From positions 1 through 10,262 of the forward strand of contig CAKUHX010000053.1 of the NCBI GenBank assembly GCA_934659475.1: a DNA stretch of 10,262 bases. The letters run 5' to 3'. Within the stretch, counting starts at the first letter, position 1. Each line of letters opens with the position of its first letter. Below are positions 1 to 5,166 of the stretch, piece by piece. Both the position numbers and the translations under genes were made by a program. The notes beneath the pieces were generated by a model. It was not told the origin of the DNA. It saw only the letters and a program-made list of their open reading frames with translations, and searched no databases. The stretch is from an uncultured Oscillospiraceae bacterium (GTDB taxonomy: Bacteria; Bacillota; Clostridia; Oscillospirales; Oscillospiraceae).

Positions 1-2
1 CG

Positions 3-671
3 GAGGAGGTCTGCCCCCAGTGCGGCCGCAAGCTGGTGGTGAAGTCCGGCCGGTTCGGCCGGTTCCTGGCCTGCCCCGGCTGGCCGGAGTGCGACTTCAC
101 CATGCCCGTGGTGGTGGAGATGCCCGGCAAGTGCCCCAAGTGCGGCGGCCGCCTGCTCAAGCGCACGGGCAAGAGCAAAAAAACGGGCAAGCAGTACACC
201 TATTACGCCTGCGAGCACGTCAGCAGCAAGGACGAGGCCAAGAAGTGCGACTTTATGACCTTCGACGTGCCTGTGAAGGACAACTGCCCCGTGTGCGGCC
301 AGACCATGTTCAAGAAGGCGGGCCGCGGGGCCAAGAAGCCCTTCTGCATCAACGAGAGCTGTTCCAACTTCACTCCGGAAGAGAAGCGGGGCGGCTGGCG
401 CAGGCCCGCCGCCGCCCAGACCGGGGAAGAGGGGGCGGCCCCCGCGGCGGAGGAGACGAAGAAGCCCGCCGCCAAGAAAACAACGGCGAAAAAGACTGCC
501 GCCGGGGCTAAAAAGACCACAGCCAAGGCGGCAGCGGAGAAGAAAACCACCGCCGCCAAGAAGCCTGCGGCCAAAACGGCGGCGAAAAAGACCACCGCAG
601 CCAAAAAGCCGGCAGCCAGATCTGCGGCGAAGAGAGCCGCCGCGAAGAAGCCCAGATCTGCGCAGGAGTAA
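3..671 (+). CDS. topA: DNA topoisomerase I, C-terminal part (5' end outside window)
   Basis: This is the 3' end of a type IA topoisomerase gene, which relaxes negatively supercoiled DNA. The catalytic domains lie upstream of the window. The visible part begins with a Topo-type zinc ribbon (CPQC, then FLACPGWPEC), followed by a second (CPKC, then CEH and a later Cys) and a third (CPVC, then CINESC). These C-terminal ribbons bind single-stranded DNA in family members. After them comes a tail of roughly 90 residues made almost only of Lys, Ala, Thr and Pro in KKTTAKK/AAKKPAA-type repeats, resembling histone H1 tails. The frame is open from base 3 with no start, so the gene is partial; an in-frame GTG at 36 is internal. 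It ends in TAA, 14 nt before the next gene, so the two are probably co-transcribed. The identification rests on the ribbon spacing and tail, since the active-site Tyr is not visible. Confidence 0.93.
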   Translation, partial: EEVCPQCGRKLVVKSGRFGRFLACPGWPECDFTMPVVVEMPGKCPKCGGRLLKRTGKSKKTGKQYTYYACEHVSSKDEAKKCDFMTFDVPVKDNCPVCGQTMFKKAGRGAKKPFCINESCSNFTPEEKRGGWRRPAAAQTGEEGAAPAAEETKKPAAKKTTAKKTAAGAKKTTAKAAAEKKTTAAKKPAAKTAAKKTTAAKKPAARSAAKRAAAKKPRSAQE

Positions 672-673
672 AG

Positions 674-679
674 AAGGAG
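674..679 (+). promoter_or_regulatory. Ribosome binding site of the flavoprotein gene
   Basis: AAGGAG lies 6 nt before the ATG at 686 and only 2 nt after the topA stop codon, which supports co-transcription with topA. Confidence 0.7.
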
Positions 680-685
680 CAGTAT

Positions 686-1303
686 ATGCACGTTTTGATG
701 CTGAACGGCAGCCCCAGAGCCAATGGAAACACGGCGCTGGCCCTGCATGAGATGGAAAAAGTGTTTACCGAACAGGGCGTGACCTGCGAACTGATCCATG
801 TGGGCCAGAAGGACATCCGGGGCTGCATCGCCTGCCGCCAGTGCGTCAAGCTGGGGCACTGCGTGTTTGACGATGTGGTGAACGAACTGGCCCCCAAGTT
901 CCAGGCCTGCGACGGGCTGGTGGTGGGCAGCCCGGTGTACTACGCCTCCGCCAACGCCACTCTGGTAGCTCTGCTCACCCGGCTGTTTTTCAGCACCCCC
1001 TTTGATAAGCGCATGAAGGTGGGGGCCTGCGTGGTGGCCGCCCGCCGGGGCGGCCTGTCCGCCACCTTTGACGAGCTGAACAAATTCTTCGCCATCAGCG
1101 GGATGCCCATCGCCACCAGCCAGTACTGGAACAGCATCCACGGCCGAGAGGCCGGCGAGGCTGCCGGCGATGCCGAGGGCCTTCAGACCATGCGCACCCT
1201 GGCACGGAACATGACCTTCCTGATGAAGAGCATCCAGCTGGGGAAGGAGAAGTATGGCCTGCCGGAGCGGGAGGAGCCTGTGTTCACCCATTTTATCCGG
1301 TAA
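686..1303 (+). CDS. Iron-sulfur flavoprotein / NADPH-dependent FMN reductase family protein
   Basis: This 205-residue cytoplasmic protein has a flavodoxin-like fold. The N-terminus carries the FMN phosphate-binding loop GSPRANGNT (residues 8-16), and GSPVYYASANATL further on is the typical second flavin-contact segment. Between them four cysteines sit in C-x2-C-x2-C-x5-C spacing (C47, C50, C53, C59), the compact motif of Isf-type iron-sulfur flavoproteins that hold a 4Fe-4S cluster. Family members shuttle electrons or reduce quinones, oxygen species or xenobiotics; the substrate cannot be read from sequence. The ATG is preceded by AAGGAG at 674-679 with a 6-nt spacer, and the gene follows topA by 14 nt. 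It separates topA from trmFO, which are often neighbours in Firmicutes, so it may be a local insertion. Confidence 0.85.
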   Translation: MHVLMLNGSPRANGNTALALHEMEKVFTEQGVTCELIHVGQKDIRGCIACRQCVKLGHCVFDDVVNELAPKFQACDGLVVGSPVYYASANATLVALLTRLFFSTPFDKRMKVGACVVAARRGGLSATFDELNKFFAISGMPIATSQYWNSIHGREAGEAAGDAEGLQTMRTLARNMTFLMKSIQLGKEKYGLPEREEPVFTHFIR

Positions 1304-1333
1304 ATCAGGACCCTCCCACCCACCCGTTTTTGG

Positions 1334-1370
1334 TATAGGGGGCAGAGCCCCCTATGACTCCTGGACGGCC
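1334..1370 (+). repeat. Dispersed intergenic repeat A, copy 1
   Basis: A 37-bp unit that recurs at 3406-3442 with 31 of 37 positions identical. Its left half is a hairpin with a 9-bp stem (1335-1343 against 1347-1355) and an AGA loop. It lies between the converging ends of the flavoprotein gene and the small leftward gene. Confidence 0.75.
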
Positions 1371-1442
1371 AAAAGCCGCCCGGTAAGCCTTCCACCCACA
1401 GGGGGGAAGGTGGCCCGAAGGGCCGGATGAGGGGGCTTTTTT
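1371..1442 (+). terminator. Branched hairpin element, possible terminator of the topA-flavoprotein transcript
   Basis: An outer stem pairs AAAAGCC plus CCC (1371-1381, one bulged G) with GGGGGCTTTT (1431-1440), and the right arm runs on into a T-tract to 1442. Inside are two hairpins: CCTTCC with GGAAGG (1388-1393 / 1405-1410, extended by CCC/GGG) and GGCCC with GGGCC (1412-1416 / 1420-1424). The fold predicts a three-way junction ending in U residues, so it could terminate transcription from the left. Its composition also resembles mobile-like hairpin repeats common in gut Clostridia (recalled, not searched). Confidence 0.5.
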
Positions 1443-1444
1443 CT

Positions 1445-1490
1445 GGCGCTGCGACCCGGTGCGCCATGTCCATACAAGGTCATGAGGACT
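1445..1490 (+). repeat. Dispersed intergenic repeat D, diverged copy
   Basis: GGCGC, then CGACCCGG, then GCGCC and CAAG follow the same order as the repeat at 3473-3525, with scattered differences. It lies between the branched hairpin and repeat C. Confidence 0.5.
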
Positions 1491-1492
1491 CT

Positions 1493-1523
1493 GTAGGGGC
1501 GGATATGATCCGCCCGTGCCTAC
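1493..1523 (+). repeat. Dispersed intergenic repeat C, short form
   Basis: A 31-bp palindromic unit: GTAGG/CCTAC ends around an 8-bp stem GGGCGGAT/ATCCGCCC (1497-1504 / 1508-1515). It matches the 50-bp unit at 3526-3575 (opposite strand) with 23 of the first 24 bases but lacks the second hairpin. Its right end supplies the stop codon of the leftward gene at 1520-1780. Confidence 0.7.
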
Positions 1524-1780
1524 CGCACCATCTGCCCCAACTCCCGGCACAGATCCACGGTGGATAGGAACATGGCCTCCATCTCCAGGGCGAACTGCAG
1601 GAGTTGCTCATTCATAAGGTCGGTGAGGAGTTTATTGCCGTCCTGATCCAGCAGCTCCCGCAGGCGGTCCTCCTTGCCCTGGGCACTGGACGTGATGCTG
1701 CGGTACTCCGGGTCGTCGAATACCCGGCCCATGCGCCGGGCCGTGACGAATTCATAGAGCGCATTTGTTAAGTCATTCAT
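1520..1780 (-). CDS. Small acidic helical protein of unknown function (DUF6809-like)
   Basis: The protein has 86 residues, with no signal peptide, membrane segment or cysteine motif. It looks mainly alpha-helical: an N-terminal helix (NDLTNALYEFV), a PEYRSI segment near residues 24-29, a charged helix (KEDRLRELLDQ) and a C-terminal amphipathic helix rich in Leu, Met and Glu. The layout resembles small Firmicutes proteins grouped as DUF6809, but this is from memory and the function is unknown. The ATG at 1780 is chosen because AAAGGAG lies 11 nt upstream and a consensus promoter (1826-1854) lies just beyond. The reading frame stays open further upstream, but that would run through the promoter and into trmFO. 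The TAG stop lies inside repeat C. The gene is divergent from an XRE repressor gene, which may control it. Confidence 0.75.
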   Translation of the reverse strand: MNDLTNALYEFVTARRMGRVFDDPEYRSITSSAQGKEDRLRELLDQDGNKLLTDLMNEQLLQFALEMEAMFLSTVDLCRELGQMVR

Positions 1781-1791
1781 CAGAGATACAA

Positions 1792-1798
1792 CTCCTTT
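1792..1798 (-). promoter_or_regulatory. Ribosome binding site for the leftward small gene
   Basis: AAAGGAG on the minus strand fixes the start at 1780. Its 5' end overlaps the 20-bp palindrome at 1797-1816, so a bound protein or RNA hairpin there could mask it. Confidence 0.7.
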
Positions 1799-1816
1799 TA
1801 GACCATATGGTCTAAA
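1797..1816. promoter_or_regulatory. Perfect 20-bp palindrome, candidate operator 1
   Basis: TTTAGACCATATGGTCTAAA is a perfect palindrome centred between 1806 and 1807. It contains GACC-N4-GGTC, the same core as the dyad at 1836-1847, with centres 35 bp apart. It lies in the predicted 5' leader of the leftward small gene, just after its expected transcription start. The form suits a dimeric repressor of XRE or TetR type. Confidence 0.65.
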
Positions 1817-1825
1817 CTTGCTTAC

Positions 1826-1854
1826 ATTATATTCAGACCGAACGGTCGTGTCAA
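1826..1854 (-). promoter_or_regulatory. Consensus sigma-70 type promoter for the leftward small gene
   Basis: On the minus strand, TTGACA (1849-1854) and TATAAT (1826-1831) are separated by exactly 17 bp, a full consensus vegetative promoter. Transcription should start near 1819-1820. The spacer contains a dyad, so the promoter is probably strong but repressible. Confidence 0.85.
1836..1847. promoter_or_regulatory. Dyad GACCG-AA-CGGTC, candidate operator 2
   Basis: The 5-bp arms GACCG/CGGTC flank two central bases and lie entirely between the -35 and -10 boxes of the leftward promoter, where binding would exclude RNA polymerase. It shares GACC-N4-GGTC with the palindrome at 1797-1816. Confidence 0.65.
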
Positions 1855-1872
1855 GAGGAGAATGAGCGCAAA

Positions 1873-2079
1873 ATGGAAATTTTGGCGAAAAACTTAATTG
1901 CTTTGCGCGCAGAAAGAAAATGGACCCGAAAAGTTGTTTCGGAAAAAATCGGAATCGCAGAGCGTACCTACCAGCGTTATGAAAATGCGGAACGGGAGCC
2001 TGCTGCGTCCGTTTTGGTCGCTTTGGCTGATTTATACGGCGTCTCCATCGACTATCTGGTGGGGCGCACAGACCAATGA
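1873..2079 (+). CDS. Small XRE-family HTH transcriptional regulator
   Basis: The protein has 68 residues, almost all of it a single Cro/CI-type helix-turn-helix domain. LRAERKWTRKVVSEKIGIAERTYQRYENAER spans helices 1-4, including the recognition helix, and GVSIDYLVGRTDQ is the standard C-terminal end of these repressors. There is no sensor or dimerisation domain. The ATG at 1873 has a GAGGAG at 1855-1860, a long spacing of 12 nt; an ATG at 1862 is out of frame and gives only 11 codons. The coding sequence is visibly AT-richer than its neighbours, suggesting recent acquisition. Its stop overlaps an ATG just before trmFO (ATGA at 2076-2079). It is divergent from the small gene at 1520-1780, so the two shared dyads are plausible binding sites, an inference from layout only. 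Confidence 0.85.
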   Translation: MEILAKNLIALRAERKWTRKVVSEKIGIAERTYQRYENAEREPAASVLVALADLYGVSIDYLVGRTDQ

Positions 2080-2093
2080 ATAGGGAGAGAGAT

Positions 2094-3398
2094 ATGGAAC
2101 CTGTGATCGTCATCGGCGCCGGCCTGGCGGGCAGCGAGGCCGCTTGGCAGCTGGCCCGGCGGGGCATCCCCGTGCGCCTGCTGGAGATGAAGCCCAAGAA
2201 AATGACCCCCGCCCACCACAGCGCCGACTTTGCGGAGCTGGTGTGCTCCAACTCCCTGCGCTCCGACCAGATCGAGAATGCCGTGGGCCTTTTGAAGGAG
2301 GAGCTGCGCCGCTGCGGCTCCCTCATCATGGCCTGCGCCGACGAGCACCGGGTGGAGGCCGGGGGCGCCCTGGCGGTAGACCGCCACGCCTTTGCTGCCG
2401 CGGTGACGGAGAAGATCCGCTCCCACCCCAACATCACCGTGGAGGAGGGAGAGGTGACCCAGATCCCGGAAGAGGGTCAGGTCATCGTGGCCACCGGCCC
2501 CCTGACCTCAGACGCCCTGTCCCGGGCCATCGCGGAGCTGTTCCCCCAGAACAAGTATCTGAATTTCTTCGATGCCGCTGCCCCTCTGGTCACCTTTGAG
2601 AGCATCGATATGGACAGCGCCTTCTTTGCCTCCCGCTACGACCGGGGCACCCCGGACTACATCAACTGCCCCATGACGGAGGAGGAGTATCTGGCCTTCT
2701 GGCAGGAGCTGACCCACGCCCAGGAGGCGGAGGTCCACGGCTTTGAGGACTCCGGCGTGTTCGAGGGCTGTATGCCAGTGGAGGTCATGGCCCGCCGGGG
2801 CCGGGACACCCTGTGCTACGGCCCCCTGAAGCCTGTGGGCCTGCGGGATCCAAGGACGGGGAAGGAGCCCTTCGCCGTGGTGCAGCTGCGCAAGGACAAC
2901 GCTCAGGGCAGCATCTACAACATCGTGGGCTTCCAGACCCACCTGCGCTGGCCGGAGCAGAAGCGGGTGTTCTCCATGATCCCCGCCCTGAAAAACGCGG
3001 AGTATGTGCGCTACGGCGTGATGCACCGGAACACCTTCCTGGACTCCCCCCGGCTGCTGGACCGGTACTACCGGGTGCGGGGAAACGAGCGCATCATGTT
3101 CGCCGGGCAGATCACCGGGGTAGAGGGCTATGTGGAGTCCACCGCCTCCGGCTGTCTGGCCGCCATGGAGCTGGCCCGCCGCTTGGAGGGGAAGGGACCC
3201 GTGAACTTCCCCCGGGAGACCGCCATGGGGGCCATGGCCCTGTATGTCAGCGACAGCAGCGTGGTGAATTTCCAGCCCATGAATGTGAATTTCGGCCTGA
3301 TCCCGCCTCTGGGCTACCGGGTGAAGGGCAAGCGGAACAAGAACGCTGAGATCGCCAAGCGGGCGCTGGAGGCATTGGGACAGCTGGATCTGAGTTGA
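2094..3398 (+). CDS. trmFO: Methylenetetrahydrofolate-tRNA-(uracil-5-)-methyltransferase TrmFO
   Basis: This folate- and FAD-dependent enzyme makes 5-methyluridine at position 54 of the tRNA T-loop, taking carbon from methylene-tetrahydrofolate. The 434-residue length is normal. The N-terminus is the FAD-binding Rossmann motif VIVIGAGLAGSEAAWQLA (residues 4-21). FAELVCSNSLRS holds one conserved catalytic cysteine (C51), and GVFEGCMPVEVMARRG holds the second (C226), matching the two cysteines known in Bacillus subtilis TrmFO. The C-terminal GQITGVEGYVESTASG flavin-site segment is also present. The ATG at 2094 is preferred because GGGAG sits 8 nt before it and the family begins almost directly with the Rossmann strand. 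An ATG at 2076 would add six residues and overlaps the XRE stop, so translational coupling is possible. Confidence 0.96.
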   Translation: MEPVIVIGAGLAGSEAAWQLARRGIPVRLLEMKPKKMTPAHHSADFAELVCSNSLRSDQIENAVGLLKEELRRCGSLIMACADEHRVEAGGALAVDRHAFAAAVTEKIRSHPNITVEEGEVTQIPEEGQVIVATGPLTSDALSRAIAELFPQNKYLNFFDAAAPLVTFESIDMDSAFFASRYDRGTPDYINCPMTEEEYLAFWQELTHAQEAEVHGFEDSGVFEGCMPVEVMARRGRDTLCYGPLKPVGLRDPRTGKEPFAVVQLRKDNAQGSIYNIVGFQTHLRWPEQKRVFSMIPALKNAEYVRYGVMHRNTFLDSPRLLDRYYRVRGNERIMFAGQITGVEGYVESTASGCLAAMELARRLEGKGPVNFPRETAMGAMALYVSDSSVVNFQPMNVNFGLIPPLGYRVKGKRNKNAEIAKRALEALGQLDLS

Positions 3399-3405
3399 TC
3401 CCAGA

Positions 3406-3442
3406 TATAGGGGACAAAGCCCCCTGTGACCCCTGGGTGGCC
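3406..3442 (+). repeat. Dispersed intergenic repeat A, copy 2
   Basis: Second copy of the 37-bp unit at 1334-1370, same strand, with six substitutions, and again just after a gene end (trmFO stop at 3398). Its hairpin pairs GGGG with CCCC across ACAAAG and is weaker than in copy 1. Confidence 0.75.
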
Positions 3443-3472
3443 GAAGAGTTCCCTTACGAACATAGAAACACC

Positions 3473-3525
3473 GTAGGGCGCGACGACCCGGCGCGCCGTG
3501 CCTATGCAAGATTTGCGAGGATGAC
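3473..3525 (+). repeat. Dispersed intergenic repeat D
   Basis: It begins GTAGGG and has a hairpin GGCGCG/CGCGCC (3477-3482 / 3492-3497) around ACGACCCGG. The diverged partner is at 1445-1490. Between A and C the order is the same in both regions. Confidence 0.6.
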
Positions 3526-3575
3526 GTAGGGGCCGCTGTGCCAGTGGCCCGCGGGCGGATGATATCCGCCCCTAC
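3526..3575 (-). repeat. Dispersed intergenic repeat C, full form
   Basis: A 50-bp unit bounded by inverted ends GTAGGGG/CCCCTAC (3526-3532 / 3569-3575). It encloses two hairpins: GGCCGCTG with CAGTGGCC (3531-3538 / 3542-3549, one mismatch) and the perfect 8-bp GGGCGGAT/ATCCGCCC (3553-3560 / 3564-3571). The short form is at 1493-1523. The rest of this gap (3576-3656) holds only the plsX ribosome binding site region; I see no convincing promoter there. Confidence 0.75.
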
Positions 3576-3656
3576 AAGATCACGGGGGAAGGAAACCGTA
3601 GGGACATCCTGTATCCATAGAAAGAATTAGACTGCCATAGAGGAAAGAAGGTATCT

Positions 3657-4682
3657 ATGAAGATCATCGTTGACGCCATGGGCGGGGACAACGCCCCCCA
3701 GGCCCCCGTTCTGGCCGCCGTTCAGGCCAGCCGGGAACAGAAGGTAGAGATCGCTCTGGTGGGCCGGGGGGAGGAGATCCTGAAGGTGATGGCTGACAAT
3801 GGCATCCAGGATCTGTCCGCCGGAGTGGAGATCGTCCACGCCAGCGAGGTGGTGGAGATGTGCGACAACCCGGCCACCGCCTTTCGGGAGAAGAAGGACT
3901 CCTCCCTCACCGTGGGCCTGAACCTGCTGAAAAGCGGGGAGGGGGACGCCTTCGTCTCCGCCGGGTCCACCGGAGCGCTGCTGGCCGCCGCCACGCTGGT
4001 GACTAAGCGCATCAAGGGCATCCGCCGGGCGGCCCTGGCCCCCGTGGTGCCCACGGGCAATGGCGGCGCGGTGCTCATCGACTGCGGCGCCAACGCCGAG
4101 TGCCCCCCGGAGTATCTGATGCAGTTCGCCTATATGGGCAGCTACTACGCCGAGCACATCCTGGGCCGCCCGGAGCCCAAGGTGGGCCTGCTGAACATCG
4201 GCACGGAGCCCAGCAAGGGCACCGCCCTTCAGACCGCCGTCTACCCCATGCTGCAGAAGGCGGGGCAGGAGGGCCGCATCAACTTTGCGGGCAACGTGGA
4301 GGCCCGGGAGGCCGTGGAGGGCGCGGTGGACGTGATCGTCAGCGACGGCTATTCCGGCAACATCTTTCTGAAGACCATGGAGGGCACCGGTCTGTTCATG
4401 GCCCGGGAGATGAAGAAGATGTTCAAGAGCAGCTTTAAGACCAAGATGGCCGCCCTGCTGATGAAGGATCAGCTGAAGCAGTTCAAGAAGCTCATCAGCT
4501 CTGACGAGGTGGGGGGCACTGCCCTGCTGGGCATCTCCAAGCCGGTCATCAAGGCCCATGGCTCCTCCAGCCAGTACGCCTTCGTGAACGCCATCGCCCA
4601 GGCGGCCCGGTTCGCCTCCTCCGGCATCATCGAGAACATCACCGCCAACGTGGAGCAGATGCGCCTGGAAAAGCCGGAGTGA
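3657..4682 (+). CDS. plsX: Phosphate acyltransferase PlsX
   Basis: PlsX converts acyl-ACP and phosphate to acyl-phosphate, the donor PlsY uses in the first step of phosphatidic acid synthesis; it acts at the inner face of the membrane. The 341-residue length is typical. Family signatures are in order: IVDAMGGDNAPQAP (4-17), VSAGSTGALLAAA (100-112), DCGANAECPPEYL (142-154), LLNIGTEPSKGT (178-189), VDVIVSDGYSGNIFLKTMEG (224-243) and GTALLGISKPVIKAHGSS (287-304). The ATG is preceded by a purine-rich GAGGAAAGAAGG ending 5 nt upstream. It is followed by acpP, its substrate carrier. I looked for a FapR-type operator upstream and did not see one. Confidence 0.97.
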   Translation: MKIIVDAMGGDNAPQAPVLAAVQASREQKVEIALVGRGEEILKVMADNGIQDLSAGVEIVHASEVVEMCDNPATAFREKKDSSLTVGLNLLKSGEGDAFVSAGSTGALLAAATLVTKRIKGIRRAALAPVVPTGNGGAVLIDCGANAECPPEYLMQFAYMGSYYAEHILGRPEPKVGLLNIGTEPSKGTALQTAVYPMLQKAGQEGRINFAGNVEAREAVEGAVDVIVSDGYSGNIFLKTMEGTGLFMAREMKKMFKSSFKTKMAALLMKDQLKQFKKLISSDEVGGTALLGISKPVIKAHGSSSQYAFVNAIAQAARFASSGIIENITANVEQMRLEKPE

Positions 4683-4710
4683 TCTCACGTCATAAAATGG
4701 AAAAACCCTA

Positions 4711-4739
4711 TTGACAGCACAGGGGAATATGCATATAGT
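4711..4739 (+). promoter_or_regulatory. Promoter of acpP
   Basis: TTGACA (4711-4716), a 17-bp spacer and TATAGT (4734-4739) predict a start near 4746. It lies in the plsX-acpP gap and gives acpP transcripts independent of plsX, as expected for a very abundant protein. Confidence 0.8.
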
Positions 4740-4791
4740 ATTGACGTACTGTGCCGTGGGGCAAAGCAACAAGAAAAAAGGAGCGATCTTT

Positions 4792-5028
4792 GTGATCTTT
4801 GAAAAGCTGTGCGAGCTGATCGCCGAGCAGTTCAATGTTGACGCGGATTCCATTACTATGGACACCGCTTTTGAGGATGATCTGAACGCGGATTCCGTGG
4901 ACATCGTGGACCTGAGCATGGCGCTGGAGGAGGCCTTTGGCATCGACGAGTTCGAGGAGGACGAGACCAGCGGCATCACCACTGTGGGCGACCTGGTGCG
5001 CCTGCTGCAGAAAAAGATCGACGGTTGA
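4792..5028 (+). CDS. acpP: Acyl carrier protein
   Basis: This small acidic protein carries growing fatty acyl chains on 4'-phosphopantetheine. It has 78 residues, the normal size. The attachment site is DLNADSVDIVDLSMALEEAFGI, with the modified serine at residue 35, followed by the usual helix II that contacts partner enzymes. The GTG start at 4792 is preferred: AAGGAG (4778-4783) sits 8 nt upstream, and the product then begins MIFEKLCELIAEQF as ACPs do. A longer frame from 4711 would begin inside the promoter's -35 box, so it cannot be translated from that promoter. It lies between plsX and rnc, a common Firmicutes order. Confidence 0.95.
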   Translation: MIFEKLCELIAEQFNVDADSITMDTAFEDDLNADSVDIVDLSMALEEAFGIDEFEEDETSGITTVGDLVRLLQKKIDG

Positions 5029-5049
5029 GCCGGTCACGGACTGCTGTAC

Positions 5050-5076
5050 AGCGCTCCGCCCGAAAGGCGGGGCGCT
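5050..5076 (+). other. Strong hairpin in the acpP-rnc gap
   Basis: An 11-bp stem (5050-5060 with 5066-5076, one G-T pair) closes a CGAAA loop. No T-tract follows, so it is not a classical terminator. It may stabilise the acpP 3' end or belong to a structured rnc leader. Confidence 0.55.
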
Positions 5077-5107
5077 GATCATTAAAGCCCAGTTGCTCTT
5101 TGTGCTC

Positions 5108-5124
5108 CCGGCCCGCGGGGCCGG
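5108..5124 (+). other. Second hairpin in the rnc leader
   Basis: CCGGCCC pairs with GGGCCGG around a GCG loop. Flanking bases can extend it with internal loops (CTTTG at 5098-5102 against CAAAG at 5130-5134), giving a longer duplex that ends about 30 nt before the rnc start. Confidence 0.5.
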
Positions 5125-5166
5125 AACTGCAAAGAACGGTTGGGAACGTGCGAGAGGAAGGACTCT

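Noticed and set aside
203..1291. Long leftward open frame opposite topA and the flavoprotein gene
   Set aside because: It runs antisense to the Lys/Ala tail, giving low-complexity Ala/Phe/Leu stretches, has no ribosome site and shows no family motif. GC-rich coding DNA often opens antisense frames.
1781..2437. Upstream extension of the small leftward gene to 305 codons
   Set aside because: The extension crosses a consensus promoter and the XRE and trmFO genes, while the ATG at 1780 has its own AAAGGAG site.
1334..3575. CRISPR array or transposon bounded by the repeat clusters
   Set aside because: The repeats are few, hairpin-forming and not evenly spaced, there is no transposase or cas gene, and trmFO, a housekeeping gene, lies between them.
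3576..3656. FapR operator or promoter in front of plsX
   Set aside because: No TTAGTACCTGGTACTAA-like dyad or good -35/-10 pair was visible in this gap.
4711..4791. 27-codon N-terminal extension of acyl carrier protein
   Set aside because: It would begin in the -35 box of the acpP promoter; the GTG at 4792 has AAGGAG at 8 nt and gives the usual ACP length.
3627..4982. Leftward 451-codon open frame opposite plsX and acpP
   Set aside because: It lies antisense to two unmistakable genes and its His/Gly/Leu-rich product resembles no protein.
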